A stretch of 64,000 nucleotides of DNA, taken from contig NC_013204.1 in the NCBI RefSeq assembly GCF_000024265.1, positions 2,918,501-2,982,500 on the forward strand, given 5' to 3'. A program made the translations under genes and the position numbers. Below are positions 25,002-34,853 of the stretch, piece by piece (within the stretch, counting starts at the first letter, position 1; the number at the start of each line of letters is the position of its first letter). The notes beneath the pieces are model-generated. The model saw nothing but the letters and a program-made list of their open reading frames with translations. It searched no databases and was not told the DNA's origin. The DNA comes from Eggerthella lenta DSM 2243. GTDB taxonomy: Bacteria; Actinomycetota; Coriobacteriia; Coriobacteriales; Eggerthellaceae.

Positions 25002-25173
25002 GCTTTCTCCTTCGATTCGCCTGCACAGCCTGCCCCGTATGGTACCGTGGCGCGCATGCAGGCATGCTATCGCGCCCTGAGAACTCAAAGACGTGTTCGG
25101 CCAGCGGCTTTTCCACCCGAAGCGATCGCGTCGAGCGGCGCGCTTCACGCGACGAGCGGCCTCTCGGGCAACC

Positions 25174-27324
25174 TCACGACCTTCGGGCGCTGCCGTATGC
25201 GGCGTTCTTTCGATTGCCGTACGCGCTACCTTTGCGGGCGTTCTTCTTGAGGTCCTTCAACACGTCGTCCTCGCTGCCGCCCTCCACCTGGACGCGCAGC
25301 TTGACCACCTGGTCGCGCAGGCGGGCGGCTTCCTCGAAGTCCATGCTTTGGGACGCGGAGGCCATGTCGTCCTCCATCGACTGGATGATGCGCAGCACCT
25401 CTTCGCGCGACAGCTCGGCAAGCTCCTTGTTCACCTGCTCGGCCGTGGTGCCGCCCATCTCGTCGGTGACGTAGCTCATGATGTCGTTGATGGCCTTACG
25501 GATGGTCTGCGGCTCGATGCCGTGCTCCTCGTTATACTTCATCTGGATGGCGCGGCGGCGCTTCGTCTCATCGATGGCCAGCGCCATGGAATCCGTCATC
25601 TTGTCGGCGTACATGATCACTTGACCCGAAACGTTTCGCGCCGCACGCCCGATGGTCTGGATGAGCGAGCGGTGGTTGCGCAGGAAACCTTCCTTGTCGG
25701 CATCCAAGATGGCAACGAGCGATACCTCCGGCAGGTCCAGGCCCTCGCGCAAAAGGTTGATGCCCACCAGCACGTCGAACTCGCCGCGGCGCAGATCGCG
25801 CAGGATCTCGACGCGCTCGAGCGTGGCGATGTCGGAGTGCATGTAGCGAGCCTTCACTCCCTGGTCCAGCAGGTGATCCGTCAAGTCCTCGGCCATCTTC
25901 TTCGTCAGCGTGGTGATGAGCACGCGCTCATCGCGCGCAGCGCGCTCCTTCGACTCGTCGATGATGTCGTCGATCTGCGATGCCGAGCCGCGCACGATGA
26001 TCTCGGGATCCAGCAGGCCGGTGGGGCGGATAATCTGCTCCACCTGCTGCTGCGACACCTTCTGCTCGTAGTCGCCCGGCGTGGCCGACACGTACACGAA
26101 CTGCGGGATGCGATCCTCGAACTCGTCGAAGCGCAGCGGACGGTTGTCCAGGCAGCTGGGCAGACGGAAGCCGTGCTCGGCCAATGTGATCTTGCGCGAG
26201 CGATCGCCCTCGTGCATGCCGCGGATCTGCGGAACCGTCACGTGGCTCTCGTCGATGATGCAGAAGAAGTCTTTCGGGAAATAGTCGATCAGCGTGTAGG
26301 GCGGCTCTCCCGGCTCGCGTCCGTCCATGTGGCGCGAGTAATTCTCGATGCCCGAGCAGAAGTTCATCGTCTCCAGCATCTCGAGGTCGTAGTTCACGCG
26401 CATCTCGAGGCGCTGCGCCTCCAGCAGCTTGCCTTCCTCCTTGAACTGCTGCAAGCGCTCGCGCAGTTCGTCGCGGATGGTGCCCAGCGCGCGATCCATC
26501 TTCGGACGCGCGGTCACGTAGTGGGAGGCCGGCCAGATAGGCAGAGCCTCGAACTCGCTCAGCACTTCGCCCGTCACGTTGTCGATCTCGGTGATGGACT
26601 CGATCTCGTCGCCCCAGAACTCGATGCGGATCGGATGGTCGGCGTAAGGCGGGAACACATCGAGCGCATCGCCGCGCACGCGGAACGTGCCGCGCTTCTG
26701 CTCGTAGTCGTTGCGGTCGTACTGGATATCGATGAGCTCATGGATGACCTGGTCGCGATCCATGTCCTTCTGCTTGTCCACGAACACGGCCATGCCGGCG
26801 TAGTCCATCGGGCTGCCAATGCCGTAGATGCACGACACCGACGCCACCACGATGCAGTCGCGCCGCGACAGCAAAGCCGACGTGGCCGCATGGCGCAGCT
26901 TCTCCACCTCTTCGTTGATGGACGCGTCCTTCTCGATGAACGTGTCCGACGAGGGCACGTACGCCTCGGGCTGGTAGTAATCGTAGTACGACACGAAGTA
27001 CACCACGGCGTTGTCGGGAAAGAACTCCTTCAGCTCGCTGGCCAGCTGCGCCGCCAGCGTCTTGTTCGGAGCCATGACCAGCGTGGGCTTCTGCACGGCC
27101 TCGATGACCTTTGCCATGGTGAACGTCTTGCCGGAACCGGTGACGCCCAGCAGGTTCTGATAGCGCAAGCCCTCCTTGACGCCGGTCGCCAGCTTCTCGA
27201 TGGCCTGCGGCTGATCGCCCGCCGGCTCGTACGGAGACACCGCTTTGAACGGCGTGGAGGCAAGACGAACCTCGGGCAGCTTGCCCTCCATCTCGATGCC
27301 TTCGATATTGGAAAGATGAGCCAT
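25174..27324 (-). CDS. uvrB: excinuclease ABC subunit B
   Basis: 716 residues from ATG at 27324 (AAGGAG upstream). DNA damage-binding helicase-like subunit of nucleotide excision repair, handed on from UvrA and joined by UvrC. Walker A GVTGSGKT near residue 40, the beta-hairpin region [22 protein letters not shown] (helicase motif II), QTIGRAARN (motif VI) and the C-terminal UVR domain ([17 protein letters not shown]) that contacts UvrC. A LexA-like box lies 96 bases upstream. Full family length. Confidence 0.97.
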   Translation of the reverse strand: MAHLSNIEGIEMEGKLPEVRLASTPFKAVSPYEPAGDQPQAIEKLATGVKEGLRYQNLLGVTGSGKTFTMAKVIEAVQKPTLVMAPNKTLAAQLASELKEFFPDNAVVYFVSYYDYYQPEAYVPSSDTFIEKDASINEEVEKLRHAATSALLSRRDCIVVASVSCIYGIGSPMDYAGMAVFVDKQKDMDRDQVIHELIDIQYDRNDYEQKRGTFRVRGDALDVFPPYADHPIRIEFWGDEIESITEIDNVTGEVLSEFEALPIWPASHYVTARPKMDRALGTIRDELRERLQQFKEEGKLLEAQRLEMRVNYDLEMLETMNFCSGIENYSRHMDGREPGEPPYTLIDYFPKDFFCIIDESHVTVPQIRGMHEGDRSRKITLAEHGFRLPSCLDNRPLRFDEFEDRIPQFVYVSATPGDYEQKVSQQQVEQIIRPTGLLDPEIIVRGSASQIDDIIDESKERAARDERVLITTLTKKMAEDLTDHLLDQGVKARYMHSDIATLERVEILRDLRRGEFDVLVGINLLREGLDLPEVSLVAILDADKEGFLRNHRSLIQTIGRAARNVSGQVIMYADKMTDSMALAIDETKRRRAIQMKYNEEHGIEPQTIRKAINDIMSYVTDEMGGTTAEQVNKELAELSREEVLRIIQSMEDDMASASQSMDFEEAARLRDQVVKLRVQVEGGSEDDVLKDLKKNARKGSAYGNRKNAAYGSARRS

Positions 27325-27419
27325 GCTGCTCCTTCCGAACAACAGCGGAGCACCGACGCGTCGGAGCCGCGCAACGTAAAACTTCGCAGGAGATCCAGTG
27401 TATCACAGCATCTGTAACA

Positions 27420-27433
27420 TGAACAGATGTTCG
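27420..27433 (-). promoter_or_regulatory. LexA/SOS-like box upstream of uvrB
   Basis: On the minus strand CGAACATCTGTTCA, 13 of 14 positions matching the symmetric form CGAAC-N4-GTTCG. It is located about 96 bases before the uvrB start, where a promoter would be expected. Confidence 0.65.
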
Positions 27434-27444
27434 TTAGTAAACGG

Positions 27445-27801
27445 TTACGAAGCGGAGGGCAACGCACGCCCCGAGCCTAGCTCTCCGCCCTCCAACCCGT
27501 CGGCTGCGCTCGACCGAAGCAGCAGCGAGAGCTGCTCTCGCGCCGCCCGGTTCAAATTGCTGCCCGAACGAGCTTTAAAGGAGTCGAATTCGACCCCTTT
27601 AAAGCTTGGATTGTACAGGGTTTCCCAAAGACCCAGATATTCGATAACATCGTGAGTCCTCATCCAATTCTTTATCACATCTTTCGGCGTGGGGCTTTTA
27701 TAGCGCGCAATATCGGTAAGCGAAACGTAATCAGCATAGGCGTCGCCTTTACAAAACGTCACTTCGATACCTTGCGCGTTGATCGTCGCACGATCAGACA
27801 T
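27445..27801 (-). pseudogene. truncated KilA-N domain protein
   Basis: 118 residues from ATG at 27801. The first 80 residues are a good KilA-N start (VTFCKGDAYADYVSLTDIARY, VIKNWMRTHDVIEYLGLWETLYNPSFKGVEFD, FKARSGSNLN). Normal proteins continue with about 150 more residues of the domain; here the sequence changes abruptly to an arginine/serine-rich tail (RAAREQLSLLLRSSAADGLEGG). KilA-N proteins come from phages and mobile islands, so this looks like a decayed remnant, although a short DNA-binding product could still be made. A stretch of AAAG/CTTT repeats around 27575-27605 marks the breakpoint region. Confidence 0.7.
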
Positions 27802-28110
27802 ACGGCATACACCTCTCTTTATCTGTTCCGATGATCTGAGAGGATCCTGCGGATCTTGCAAGCATGGTACGGGCGGCGCGGAACATCCGCCGCCTCTATG
27901 GGCATCCGGCCGAGCACGCAGACCGGCAAGCACTTGCACTGGTTCTTTTATGATGCTAGCATCATATCACAGATTTACAAACATATGTTCGTAAATTTTC
28001 AGTATTGTAGCGAGTTCGATAACCGCGACAGCCACACGGCAATGGTATACTCTGACGCCGTCGCTCACGCATACGGAGCGCGCACCCGTTCGATAGCAGA
28101 AGGATCGACC
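27802..28110. other. intergenic region with palindromes and a second LexA-like box
   Basis: 309 bases without a gene. Contents: a GGCGGC/CCGCCGCC hairpin near 27870, a perfect 16-bp palindrome ATGATGCTAGCATCAT (27950-27965), and a 24-bp dyad centred on the SOS-like box. The base composition is lower in GC than the neighbours. Confidence 0.6.
27978..27991. promoter_or_regulatory. second LexA/SOS-like box
   Basis: CAAACATATGTTCG, 13 of 14 to the palindrome CGAACATATGTTCG, embedded in a wider dyad (ATTTAC / GTAAAT). It lies between the KilA-N remnant and the YeiH gene, so it could act on either. Confidence 0.55.
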
Positions 28111-29184
28111 GTGACCAACGCCTTGAAGAACATACCCGGCCTGGCTGTATGCCTCGCCCTCGCATTGCCGTGCTGGTTCATCGGGCAGCAGTTCCCCATC
28201 ATCGGCGGGCCCGTGTTCGCCATCCTGGCCGGCATGGCCATCGCCGTGTTCTGGAAGCAGCCCGCGCGCGGCCGCGTGCAGACCGGCATCGCGTTCACCG
28301 GCAAGAAGGTGTTGCAGGCCGCCGTCGTGCTGCTGGGCTTCGGGTTGAACCTCGCGCAGATCGCCCAGGTGGGCATGATGTCGCTGCCCATCATCGGCTC
28401 AACCATCGCCACTGCGCTGATCGTGGCGTTTTTGCTGCACAAAGTGCTGCGCATGCCCTCGGAGATCTCGACGCTCATCGGCGTGGGCTCGTCCATCTGC
28501 GGCGGTTCGGCCATCGCGGCCACCGCGCCTGTCATCAAGGCGCACGACAAGGACGTTGCCCAGGCCATCTCGGTCATCTTCCTGTTCAACGTGCTGGCCG
28601 CCCTTATCTTCCCATCGCTGGGCAACGCGCTGGGCATGACCAACGAAGGCTTCGGCCTGTTCGCCGGCACCGCCGTGAACGACACCTCGTCGGTGACGGC
28701 AGCCGCCGCGGCATGGGACGGCATGCATCCCGGCTCGAACGCGCTCGACCAGGCCACTATCGTGAAGCTCACCCGCACGCTGGCCATCATCCCCATCACG
28801 CTGGTGCTGGGCATTTGGGTGGCGCGTCGCGAAAGCCGCGACCCCATCGCGCTCGAAGCGCAGGGGCACAGCGTGGTGAAGCCCGCAGGCAAGCTGGGAG
28901 GTTTCAGCCTGCGTCGCGCGCTGCCCGTGTTCATCCTGCTGTTCCTGGCCGCGTCCGTCATCACCACGATAGCAGTGTCCGCCGGCATCGACGCGGCCGT
29001 GTTCGAGCCGCTCAAAACGCTGTCGAAGTTCTTCATCGTCATGGCCATGGCCGCCATCGGCCTGAACACCGACATCGTGCATCTCGTGAAGTCGGGCGGC
29101 AAGCCCATCCTCATGGGCCTCTGCTGCTGGGTGGCCATCGCCGCCGTCAGCCTGGGAATGCAGCACGTCCTGGGATTGTGGTAG
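28111..29184 (+). CDS. YeiH/UPF0324 family membrane protein
   Basis: 357 residues from GTG at 28111 (AGAAGGA upstream); the frame open from 27856 includes non-coding sequence. About ten membrane segments. Family hallmarks: [64 protein letters not shown] and a C-terminal [16 protein letters not shown]. YeiH proteins are putative sulfate or other anion exporters; the true substrate is not established. Confidence 0.88.
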   Translation: MTNALKNIPGLAVCLALALPCWFIGQQFPIIGGPVFAILAGMAIAVFWKQPARGRVQTGIAFTGKKVLQAAVVLLGFGLNLAQIAQVGMMSLPIIGSTIATALIVAFLLHKVLRMPSEISTLIGVGSSICGGSAIAATAPVIKAHDKDVAQAISVIFLFNVLAALIFPSLGNALGMTNEGFGLFAGTAVNDTSSVTAAAAAWDGMHPGSNALDQATIVKLTRTLAIIPITLVLGIWVARRESRDPIALEAQGHSVVKPAGKLGGFSLRRALPVFILLFLAASVITTIAVSAGIDAAVFEPLKTLSKFFIVMAMAAIGLNTDIVHLVKSGGKPILMGLCCWVAIAAVSLGMQHVLGLW

Positions 29185-29197
29185 CGGCCACCGCTGA

Positions 29198-29247
29198 CGC
29201 CGCACGGGATCCTTCGACTCCGGCGCTTCGCGCCTCCGCTCAGGATG
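29198..29247 (-). repeat. dispersed repeat copy (same family as 6210-6261)
   Basis: Read on the minus strand it starts CATCCTGAGCG and ends GTCGAAGGATCCC followed by GTGCGGCG, with the inner arm pair GGCGCG / CGCGCC. It lies just after the YeiH stop codon. Confidence 0.7.
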
Positions 29248-29307
29248 ACAACGCCCCCAACAACCAAAACAGGCTCCGGCCAAGAACCGAAGCCCGCAGC
29301 TTTACCA

Positions 29308-29424
29308 GGGACGGGTCGTGGGCGAGGGGTCTGATACGAGTTCCGCACGAGCCGAACAGCCCAGCGGGCTGTTCGTGCGAGCAGGACTGTCTGAGTTGCA
29401 GACCCCTCGCCCACGACCCGTCCC
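29308..29424. repeat. 117-bp element with perfect 26-bp terminal inverted repeats
   Basis: Arms 29308-29333 and 29399-29424 are perfect reverse complements (they begin GGGACGGGTCGTGG). Inside lies a second hairpin (29344-29380) with GAACAGCCC / GGGCTGTTC and CGCACGA / TCGTGCG. No open frame of its own. Structure is that of a miniature inverted-repeat element or a strong structured terminator between yeiH and coaE. Confidence 0.7.
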
Positions 29425-29444
29425 CGCAGGTTGAACGCGAGGAC

Positions 29445-30044
29445 CTACAGGTCCTTGGAATACTCTCCCCACCAGGCCAGCACCTTGTTGCGCATCTCCT
29501 CGGGAGTACCGTCGTTGTTGAACACCACGTCGGACGCCTCGATGCGATCCGCGTCGGTGATCTGCTGGGCGATGCGACGACGCACGTCGGTCTCGTCCCA
29601 ACCGCTCTTCACCGCACGCTCGATACGCAGGTCGATGGGCGCGAGGACGGCGATCACCACGTCGGCGTCGTAAGCGAGCGACGTCTGGCGGTTCTTGAAC
29701 ACCGAATGCTCCACCACGACGGCCTTGTGGCCTTCAGCCTCCAGCTCGGCCACGCGGTCGGTGAACGCCTCTTCGATGCGCGGCAGCGTGATGCGGTTGA
29801 GCTTGCGCGTCTCGGCCGGACTCACGAACGCCTTGGCAGCCAGCGCGCGGCGGTCGATCTCGCCGTCGGCTCCCAGGATGTCCTCGCCGAACGTTTCCAC
29901 GAGCTCGGACTTCACCGTGTCCCACAGAAGGACGTCGTGGCCCACTTGGTCGAGATCGATGTTCGGCAAACCTTGCTCGACCAGCGCCTTGCGGGCCGTG
30001 GACTTGCCGGCTCCCATGCCGCCGATGATGAACAGCTTCTTCAT
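29445..30044 (-). CDS. coaE: dephospho-CoA kinase
   Basis: 199 residues. Last step of coenzyme A synthesis. P-loop GGMGAGKST at residues 8-16, DLDQVGHDV and the family segment FVSPAETRKLNRITLPRI. Start ATG at 30044 overlaps the mnmA stop (ATGA), so the two are translationally coupled. The N-terminus IIGGMGAGK in place of the usual LTGGIGSGK is a mild variation. Confidence 0.93.
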   Translation of the reverse strand: MKKLFIIGGMGAGKSTARKALVEQGLPNIDLDQVGHDVLLWDTVKSELVETFGEDILGADGEIDRRALAAKAFVSPAETRKLNRITLPRIEEAFTDRVAELEAEGHKAVVVEHSVFKNRQTSLAYDADVVIAVLAPIDLRIERAVKSGWDETDVRRRIAQQITDADRIEASDVVFNNDGTPEEMRNKVLAWWGEYSKDL

Positions 30045-31099
30045 GCGTGCATTACCTCCTCAATCATGCCGCCTCCCAATACGGTGTCGCCGTCGTAGAG
30101 AACGGCGTATTGGCCCGGCGCCGTGGTTGGCTGCGGACTCCGCAGCGCGAGCGATACGCGCTGGTCGTCTTCCGGCTCTATGATACACGCACACGGACGG
30201 CTCCGGTAGCGTAGTTTCACCATCGCGCCGTACGATTCGCCGAGCGATTCGAACGCTTGCCAGTTCATCCCGCCCACCACGACGGAGCCGATGAGCGTCT
30301 CGTCGGCAAAACCCACCACGAGTTCGCGGGTTTCGACGCGCTTCTCCACCACGTAGTACGGCTCGGGGCCTGCCACGCCGATGCCCTTGCGCTGTCCCAC
30401 CGTGTAGTTCGCCAGCCCCTCGTGGCAGCCGAGCACATTCCCCATGCGATCCACAATGTCCCCAGGCGCGTCTTCCACGCCACGCGCGCGCAGAAACGGA
30501 CGGTAGTCGCCCTCGATGAAGCAGTTGTCTTGGCTTTCGGCCTTCTCGGCCACGACCAGGCCCAGATCGGCCGCGATCACACGCACCTCCGCCTTCGTCA
30601 TGGCCCCCAGCGGCAACACGAGGCGCGCCAGCTGCTCCTGGCTCAACAGCGAAAGCATGTAGCTTTGGTCCTTGCGCGCATCCAGGGCTCGCTTCACCAC
30701 GAAGCGCCCCGAATCGGACAGGCGGGCAATGCGCGCGTAGTGGCCCGTGGCGATGCGGTCGCACCCCAGTTCGCCGGCTACCCGCACGAGCGCGGGCATC
30801 TTGCACCGCGCGTTGCAACCCACGCACGGACTAGGCGTGAGGCCCGCCGCGTACGACGAGACGAACGGCTCCACCACGCAGCGTTCGAACTCGCCCACGC
30901 ACCCCGGCGCCTCGTGGCGGATGCCCAACTGGGAGCACACGGCCGCCGCATCGGCCGCCGCGCGCTCGGTGGCAGCGTTGTCGCGAAAGCGGCACGTGAC
31001 GCCCACCACCTCGTACCCGGCGCGCATGAGCAGCGCTGCAGAAACCGCGCTGTCCACCCCACCGCTCATTCCGAGCGCAATGCGCCCGCTCGCATTCAT
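30041..31099 (-). CDS. mnmA: tRNA-specific 2-thiouridylase
   Basis: 352 residues from ATG at 31099 (AGGAGGAG upstream); the 66-codon upstream extension is not used. Makes the 2-thio group of wobble uridine 34. PP-loop GMSGGVDS at residues 10-17, nucleophile region TPSPCVGCN, second catalytic cysteine in ESQDNCFIEGDYRPF, and NYTVGQRKGIGV. The usual sulfur donor IscS is not adjacent. Coupled with coaE. Confidence 0.95.
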   Translation of the reverse strand: MNASGRIALGMSGGVDSAVSAALLMRAGYEVVGVTCRFRDNAATERAAADAAAVCSQLGIRHEAPGCVGEFERCVVEPFVSSYAAGLTPSPCVGCNARCKMPALVRVAGELGCDRIATGHYARIARLSDSGRFVVKRALDARKDQSYMLSLLSQEQLARLVLPLGAMTKAEVRVIAADLGLVVAEKAESQDNCFIEGDYRPFLRARGVEDAPGDIVDRMGNVLGCHEGLANYTVGQRKGIGVAGPEPYYVVEKRVETRELVVGFADETLIGSVVVGGMNWQAFESLGESYGAMVKLRYRSRPCACIIEPEDDQRVSLALRSPQPTTAPGQYAVLYDGDTVLGGGMIEEVMHA

Positions 31100-31357
31100 T
31101 TCCGGCACTCCTCCTGTCGCCCCGATGCGCTCATCGGGAAATCGCGTCTTTCTGCGATTATCCCACGGCGATAGAAGATCGAGTAGACGATCCGACCTCT
31201 TAACACACGATCGCCGAAGCCTTGCTTCAGCGCTTCGTTGAATGGCGTATGAAGAATCTCTCACCCTCTTTATGTTGCGGACGAGATGTAGAAACATTGT
31301 TATACTGGCAATTCGCGCCCGAGGGGCGCGAAGAATCGAAGGGAGGGCAAGGCTCGC

Positions 31358-33283
31358 ATGTCGGGGACGAAATCACGCTATATTCCCGCACTCGACGGAC
31401 TGCGCGCGTTCGCCGTCCTCGCCGTTATCGCCTACCATCTTGGGATGCAATGGGCTCCTGGAGGCCTGTTGGGCGTCACGGTGTTCTTCGTGCTGTCGGG
31501 CTATCTCATAACCAGCCTGCTGCTCATCGAGTGGGACAACACCGAAACCATCAACCTGCCGCAATTCTGGCTGCGACGGGTGCGACGGCTCATGCCGGCC
31601 ATCGTGCTGGTCATCGTATGCACCGCCGCACTCTGCGCCTTGCTCGACCACAGCCTGCTCACGAAGCTGCGCGACGACATGTGGGCCGCGCTGCTCTGGG
31701 TGACGAACTGGTGGTACATCTTCCAAGATGCTTCTTATTTCGACGCGCTGGGCGCTCCCTCGCCGCTCACCCACTTCTGGTCGCTCGCCATCGAAGAGCA
31801 GTTCTACCTCGTCTGGCCGGTCGTGCTGCTGGTCGCCCACAAAACGGGCGTGAAGCGCACCACCATGCGCAATGCCACGCTGATCGTCGCCCTCTTGTCG
31901 GCGCTGGAGATGGCGCTGCTGTACAACCCGCTGGACGACCCGAGCCGCGTGTACTACGGCACCGACACCCGCGCGTTCTCGCTGCTTATCGGCGCATGGC
32001 TGGCGTTCGTGTGGCCCTCGCACATGCTGGGAGCCCAGAAGAGCGTGCACCTTACGAAGCAGGTGCGCAACGTCCTGGACGGCGTGGGAATCGTCGCGCT
32101 CGTCGCCCTGCTGGGCCTCATCGTGTTCGTGGACGGCTTCTCGCCGTTCCTCTACCGCGGCGGCATCCTGCTGGCCTCCGTGCTCACCGCCGTCGTCATC
32201 GCGGTGATGGTGCATCCTGCGAGCCTGCTCGGGCGCTTCGCCGGAACGAAGCCGCTTGTATGGATAGGCCTGCGTTCGTACGGCATCTACTTGTGGCACT
32301 ACCCGCTGTTCCTGCTCATGAACCCGCGCAACTTCACGGGCGAGACGCCGTGGTGGATGTATCTCGTGCAGGTGGCCGTCGTGTTCGCCTGCGCCGCGTT
32401 CTCGTACCGCTTCGTGGAGAACCCCTTGCGCAAGGGGGCCATCGGAGCGTTCGCGAAAGGCGTGCGCTCGAAAGAAATCGATCCGCCCGCATGGCTCAAG
32501 CACCACGTCGTTCCCGTCCTAGCGGGGTCGGCCGTGACCATCGTGGCCGTGATCGGCCTTATCGTGGTGCCTCCCACCTCCGCCATCGGCGCCGCCGACC
32601 TGCTGAAGGACGAGCAGGCCCACACCTCGCAGATGCCCGAGCTGCCCGTCGACGACGCAGCGGCCGAGTCGCCCAAGCTCGACGTGCTTATGATCGGCGA
32701 TTCGGTCTCGGTGCGCGCCATCCCCCAGTTCGAGGAGACGTTCCCCTACGGCGCGATCGACGCCGCCGTGAACCGCCAGCTGTACGCCGGCCAGGAGACG
32801 TTCGACTACTATAACGACCAGGATATCGTGGGAGGCGTGGTGGTGTTCGCCCTCGGCACGAACGGAGCGGCCACCGACGAGCAGATCGACGAACTCGTGG
32901 CAGCGACCGGACCCGGCCGCCAGGTGTTCTTCGTGAACACCCGCAGCCCGCAATCGTGGGTAGGCCAGACCAACGGCGCCATGTTCGACGCGGTCGACCG
33001 CCACGACAACGTACACGTGATCGACTGGTACACCGCCAGCGCCGGCCACGACGAGTACTTCGACGGAGACGGCACCCATCTCACCGAGGAGGGCGCGCGA
33101 GCCTACATAGGCCTCGTCCACGATGCCGTCGCACCGCTGCTGCCCGTCCACGCCGAAAGCGACGAAGCCGCCGTGGTCAAGTCGCCGCTCGAACTGGCTG
33201 CCGACAACGCACAGAAAGCCTCCTCCGACACCGTGCGCGCGCTCGCCGCGAACGCGGCGAGCAATCTAAAGCCCCGAGAGTAA
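31358..33283 (+). CDS. acyltransferase-3 / SGNH fusion, OatA-like O-acetyltransferase
   Basis: 641 residues. Residues 1-375 are a membrane acyltransferase-3 domain with about ten helices (ALDGLRAFAVLAVIAYHLGM, FFVLSGYLITSLL, TNWWYIFQD, FWSLAIEEQFYLVWPV). An eleventh helix (VTIVAVIGLIVV) leads to an extracytoplasmic SGNH domain from about residue 440: GDSVS (nucleophile Ser), GTNG and DGTHLTEEG (Asp/His). This layout is that of OatA and relatives, which O-acetylate peptidoglycan and give lysozyme resistance, or acetylate surface glycans. Start ATG with GGGAGGG upstream. Apparently monocistronic. Confidence 0.9.
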   Translation: MSGTKSRYIPALDGLRAFAVLAVIAYHLGMQWAPGGLLGVTVFFVLSGYLITSLLLIEWDNTETINLPQFWLRRVRRLMPAIVLVIVCTAALCALLDHSLLTKLRDDMWAALLWVTNWWYIFQDASYFDALGAPSPLTHFWSLAIEEQFYLVWPVVLLVAHKTGVKRTTMRNATLIVALLSALEMALLYNPLDDPSRVYYGTDTRAFSLLIGAWLAFVWPSHMLGAQKSVHLTKQVRNVLDGVGIVALVALLGLIVFVDGFSPFLYRGGILLASVLTAVVIAVMVHPASLLGRFAGTKPLVWIGLRSYGIYLWHYPLFLLMNPRNFTGETPWWMYLVQVAVVFACAAFSYRFVENPLRKGAIGAFAKGVRSKEIDPPAWLKHHVVPVLAGSAVTIVAVIGLIVVPPTSAIGAADLLKDEQAHTSQMPELPVDDAAAESPKLDVLMIGDSVSVRAIPQFEETFPYGAIDAAVNRQLYAGQETFDYYNDQDIVGGVVVFALGTNGAATDEQIDELVAATGPGRQVFFVNTRSPQSWVGQTNGAMFDAVDRHDNVHVIDWYTASAGHDEYFDGDGTHLTEEGARAYIGLVHDAVAPLLPVHAESDEAAVVKSPLELAADNAQKASSDTVRALAANAASNLKPRE

Positions 33284-33347
33284 CCCTCGCCGCCAGCCTG
33301 AAGCATCTTCGAAAGGCGCTTATACCCTTCCCGTTTCGTAATCGGAC

Positions 33348-33376
33348 TTGTACAATGCGAAAGCGGCAATGTACAA
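33348..33376. promoter_or_regulatory. inverted repeat upstream of the purine permease
   Basis: TTGTACAATGC (33348-33358) and GCAATGTACAA (33366-33376) are complementary at 10 of 11 positions. The left arm contains a TACAAT that could be a -10. Candidate operator or 5' mRNA hairpin; no purine riboswitch core is visible. Confidence 0.45.
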
Positions 33377-33428
33377 ACGATGGGAATCCTGCTACGCAGG
33401 CCCACGCGAACAACGAGGGGGTTTCTAC

Positions 33429-34745
33429 ATGCTAGACAAGTTCTTTAAGATATCCGAGCGAGGCAGCACTGTCTCCAACGAAGTCATTGGCGGCCTGACG
33501 ACGTTTCTCGCCATGGCGTACATCATCGCGGTGAATCCGGCGATGATGGAGGCGGCGGGAATCCCGTTCAACGCCGCACTGACCGCGACCTGTTTCGGCG
33601 CCGCCATCATGACGGTCGCGATGGGCCTGTTCGCGAACCGTCCCATCGCGCTCGCCTCCGGGATGGGCATCAACGCCATCGTCGCCTATTCGCTGTGCCT
33701 CGGCCTCGGCGTGGACTGGCGCGTGGCCATGGCCGTCGTGTTCCTGGAAGGCATCCTCATCTTGCTGCTGGTGCTTTGCGGCTTGCGTAAAGCCGTCATG
33801 GATGCCATCCCCGTATCTCTCAGACGCGCCATCGGCATCGGCATCGGTTTGTTCATCGCATTCATCGGGCTGAAGGGCGGTGGATTCATCGCCGCCGACG
33901 AATCCACGTTCCTTGCGCTGGGCGATCTCACCAGCCCGACCGCCATTGTGGCCGCCATCTCCATCATCGTGGCCGTGGTGCTCACCGCCGTCAATCTCAA
34001 AGGCGCCCTGCTGATCTCCATCGTGGCGGCCACTATCATCGGCATTCCGATGGGCGTGACTCCTCCTGTCACCGACTTCTCGTTCGCGCCCGACTTCTCC
34101 GCATTCGCAGCTCCGTTCCAAGTCACGCCCGAGGGCACGCTGGCCATCGCGCAGGTCATCGTGCAGCCCGTGCTACTGCTGTTCGTATTCAGCCTGCTCA
34201 TGAGCGACTTCTTCGACACCATGGGAACTGTGGTGGCCGTAGGCAGCCGCGCTGGCTTCGTGGACAAGAAAGGCGATGTCGAAGACGTGCAGCCTATCCT
34301 CATCGTGGATTCGGCCGCGGCGGCAGCCGGCGGCTTCATCGGGGCGAGCTCCATCACGTCGTTCGTGGAATCCGTCTCCGGCGCGGCAGCCGGTGCCCGC
34401 ACCGGCCTGTCGAACATCGTCATCGGCATCGCGTTCGTGGCTTGCGCGTTCCTCGCGCCGGTTATCGGCATGGTAACCAGCTCGGCCACCTGCGGAGCCC
34501 TTGTGGTGGTGGGATACCTCATGATGACCGAGATCGGCGAAATCGATTGGAGCGACATCGCTTCTGCATTCCCGGCATTCCTTACCATCGTGGGCATCCC
34601 CATGACGTACTCCATCGCCAACGGCATCGGCTTGGGCTTCATCTCCTACTGCATCATCAAGGTTGCCCAAGGCAAGTTCCGCGACGTGAAGCCCCTTATG
34701 TGGGTAGCCGCCCTAGCGTTTTTGGCTTCGTTCATCTTCGCATAG
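33429..34745 (+). CDS. NCS2-family purine permease (AzgA-like)
   Basis: 438 residues from ATG at 33429 with GAGGGGG upstream. 12-14 membrane segments; AzgA-type features include EVIGGLTTFLAMAYIIAVNP, NRPIALASGMGINA, SDFFDTMGTVVAVG and IGASSITSFVESVSGAAAGARTGLSNI. Members take up adenine, guanine or hypoxanthine with protons. Which of these is used cannot be told. Confidence 0.9.
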   Translation: MLDKFFKISERGSTVSNEVIGGLTTFLAMAYIIAVNPAMMEAAGIPFNAALTATCFGAAIMTVAMGLFANRPIALASGMGINAIVAYSLCLGLGVDWRVAMAVVFLEGILILLLVLCGLRKAVMDAIPVSLRRAIGIGIGLFIAFIGLKGGGFIAADESTFLALGDLTSPTAIVAAISIIVAVVLTAVNLKGALLISIVAATIIGIPMGVTPPVTDFSFAPDFSAFAAPFQVTPEGTLAIAQVIVQPVLLLFVFSLLMSDFFDTMGTVVAVGSRAGFVDKKGDVEDVQPILIVDSAAAAAGGFIGASSITSFVESVSGAAAGARTGLSNIVIGIAFVACAFLAPVIGMVTSSATCGALVVVGYLMMTEIGEIDWSDIASAFPAFLTIVGIPMTYSIANGIGLGFISYCIIKVAQGKFRDVKPLMWVAALAFLASFIFA

Positions 34746-34800
34746 AAGCGTCTGCGTTCAGAAAAGAGCCGGCACTTGCGTCGTCGGCTCCAATAGCAAA

Positions 34801-34828
34801 AGAAGGCCGGTCTTGCGACCGGCCTTCT
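34801..34828 (-). terminator. rpsA terminator
   Basis: Perfect 12-bp stem AGAAGGCCGGTC / GACCGGCCTTCT with a four-base loop. On the minus strand it is followed by TTTT, so it mainly ends rpsA; it can also stop the permease transcript. Confidence 0.85.
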
Positions 34829-34853
34829 CATATACGCGTTATGGACGCTTAGG

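Noticed and set aside
25093-27417. 774-residue frame opposite uvrB
   Set aside because: Shadow of uvrB with biased composition; uvrB is unambiguous.
33301-33428. Purine riboswitch before the NCS2 permease
   Set aside because: Only a simple inverted repeat is present; the three-way junction core sequences are not seen.
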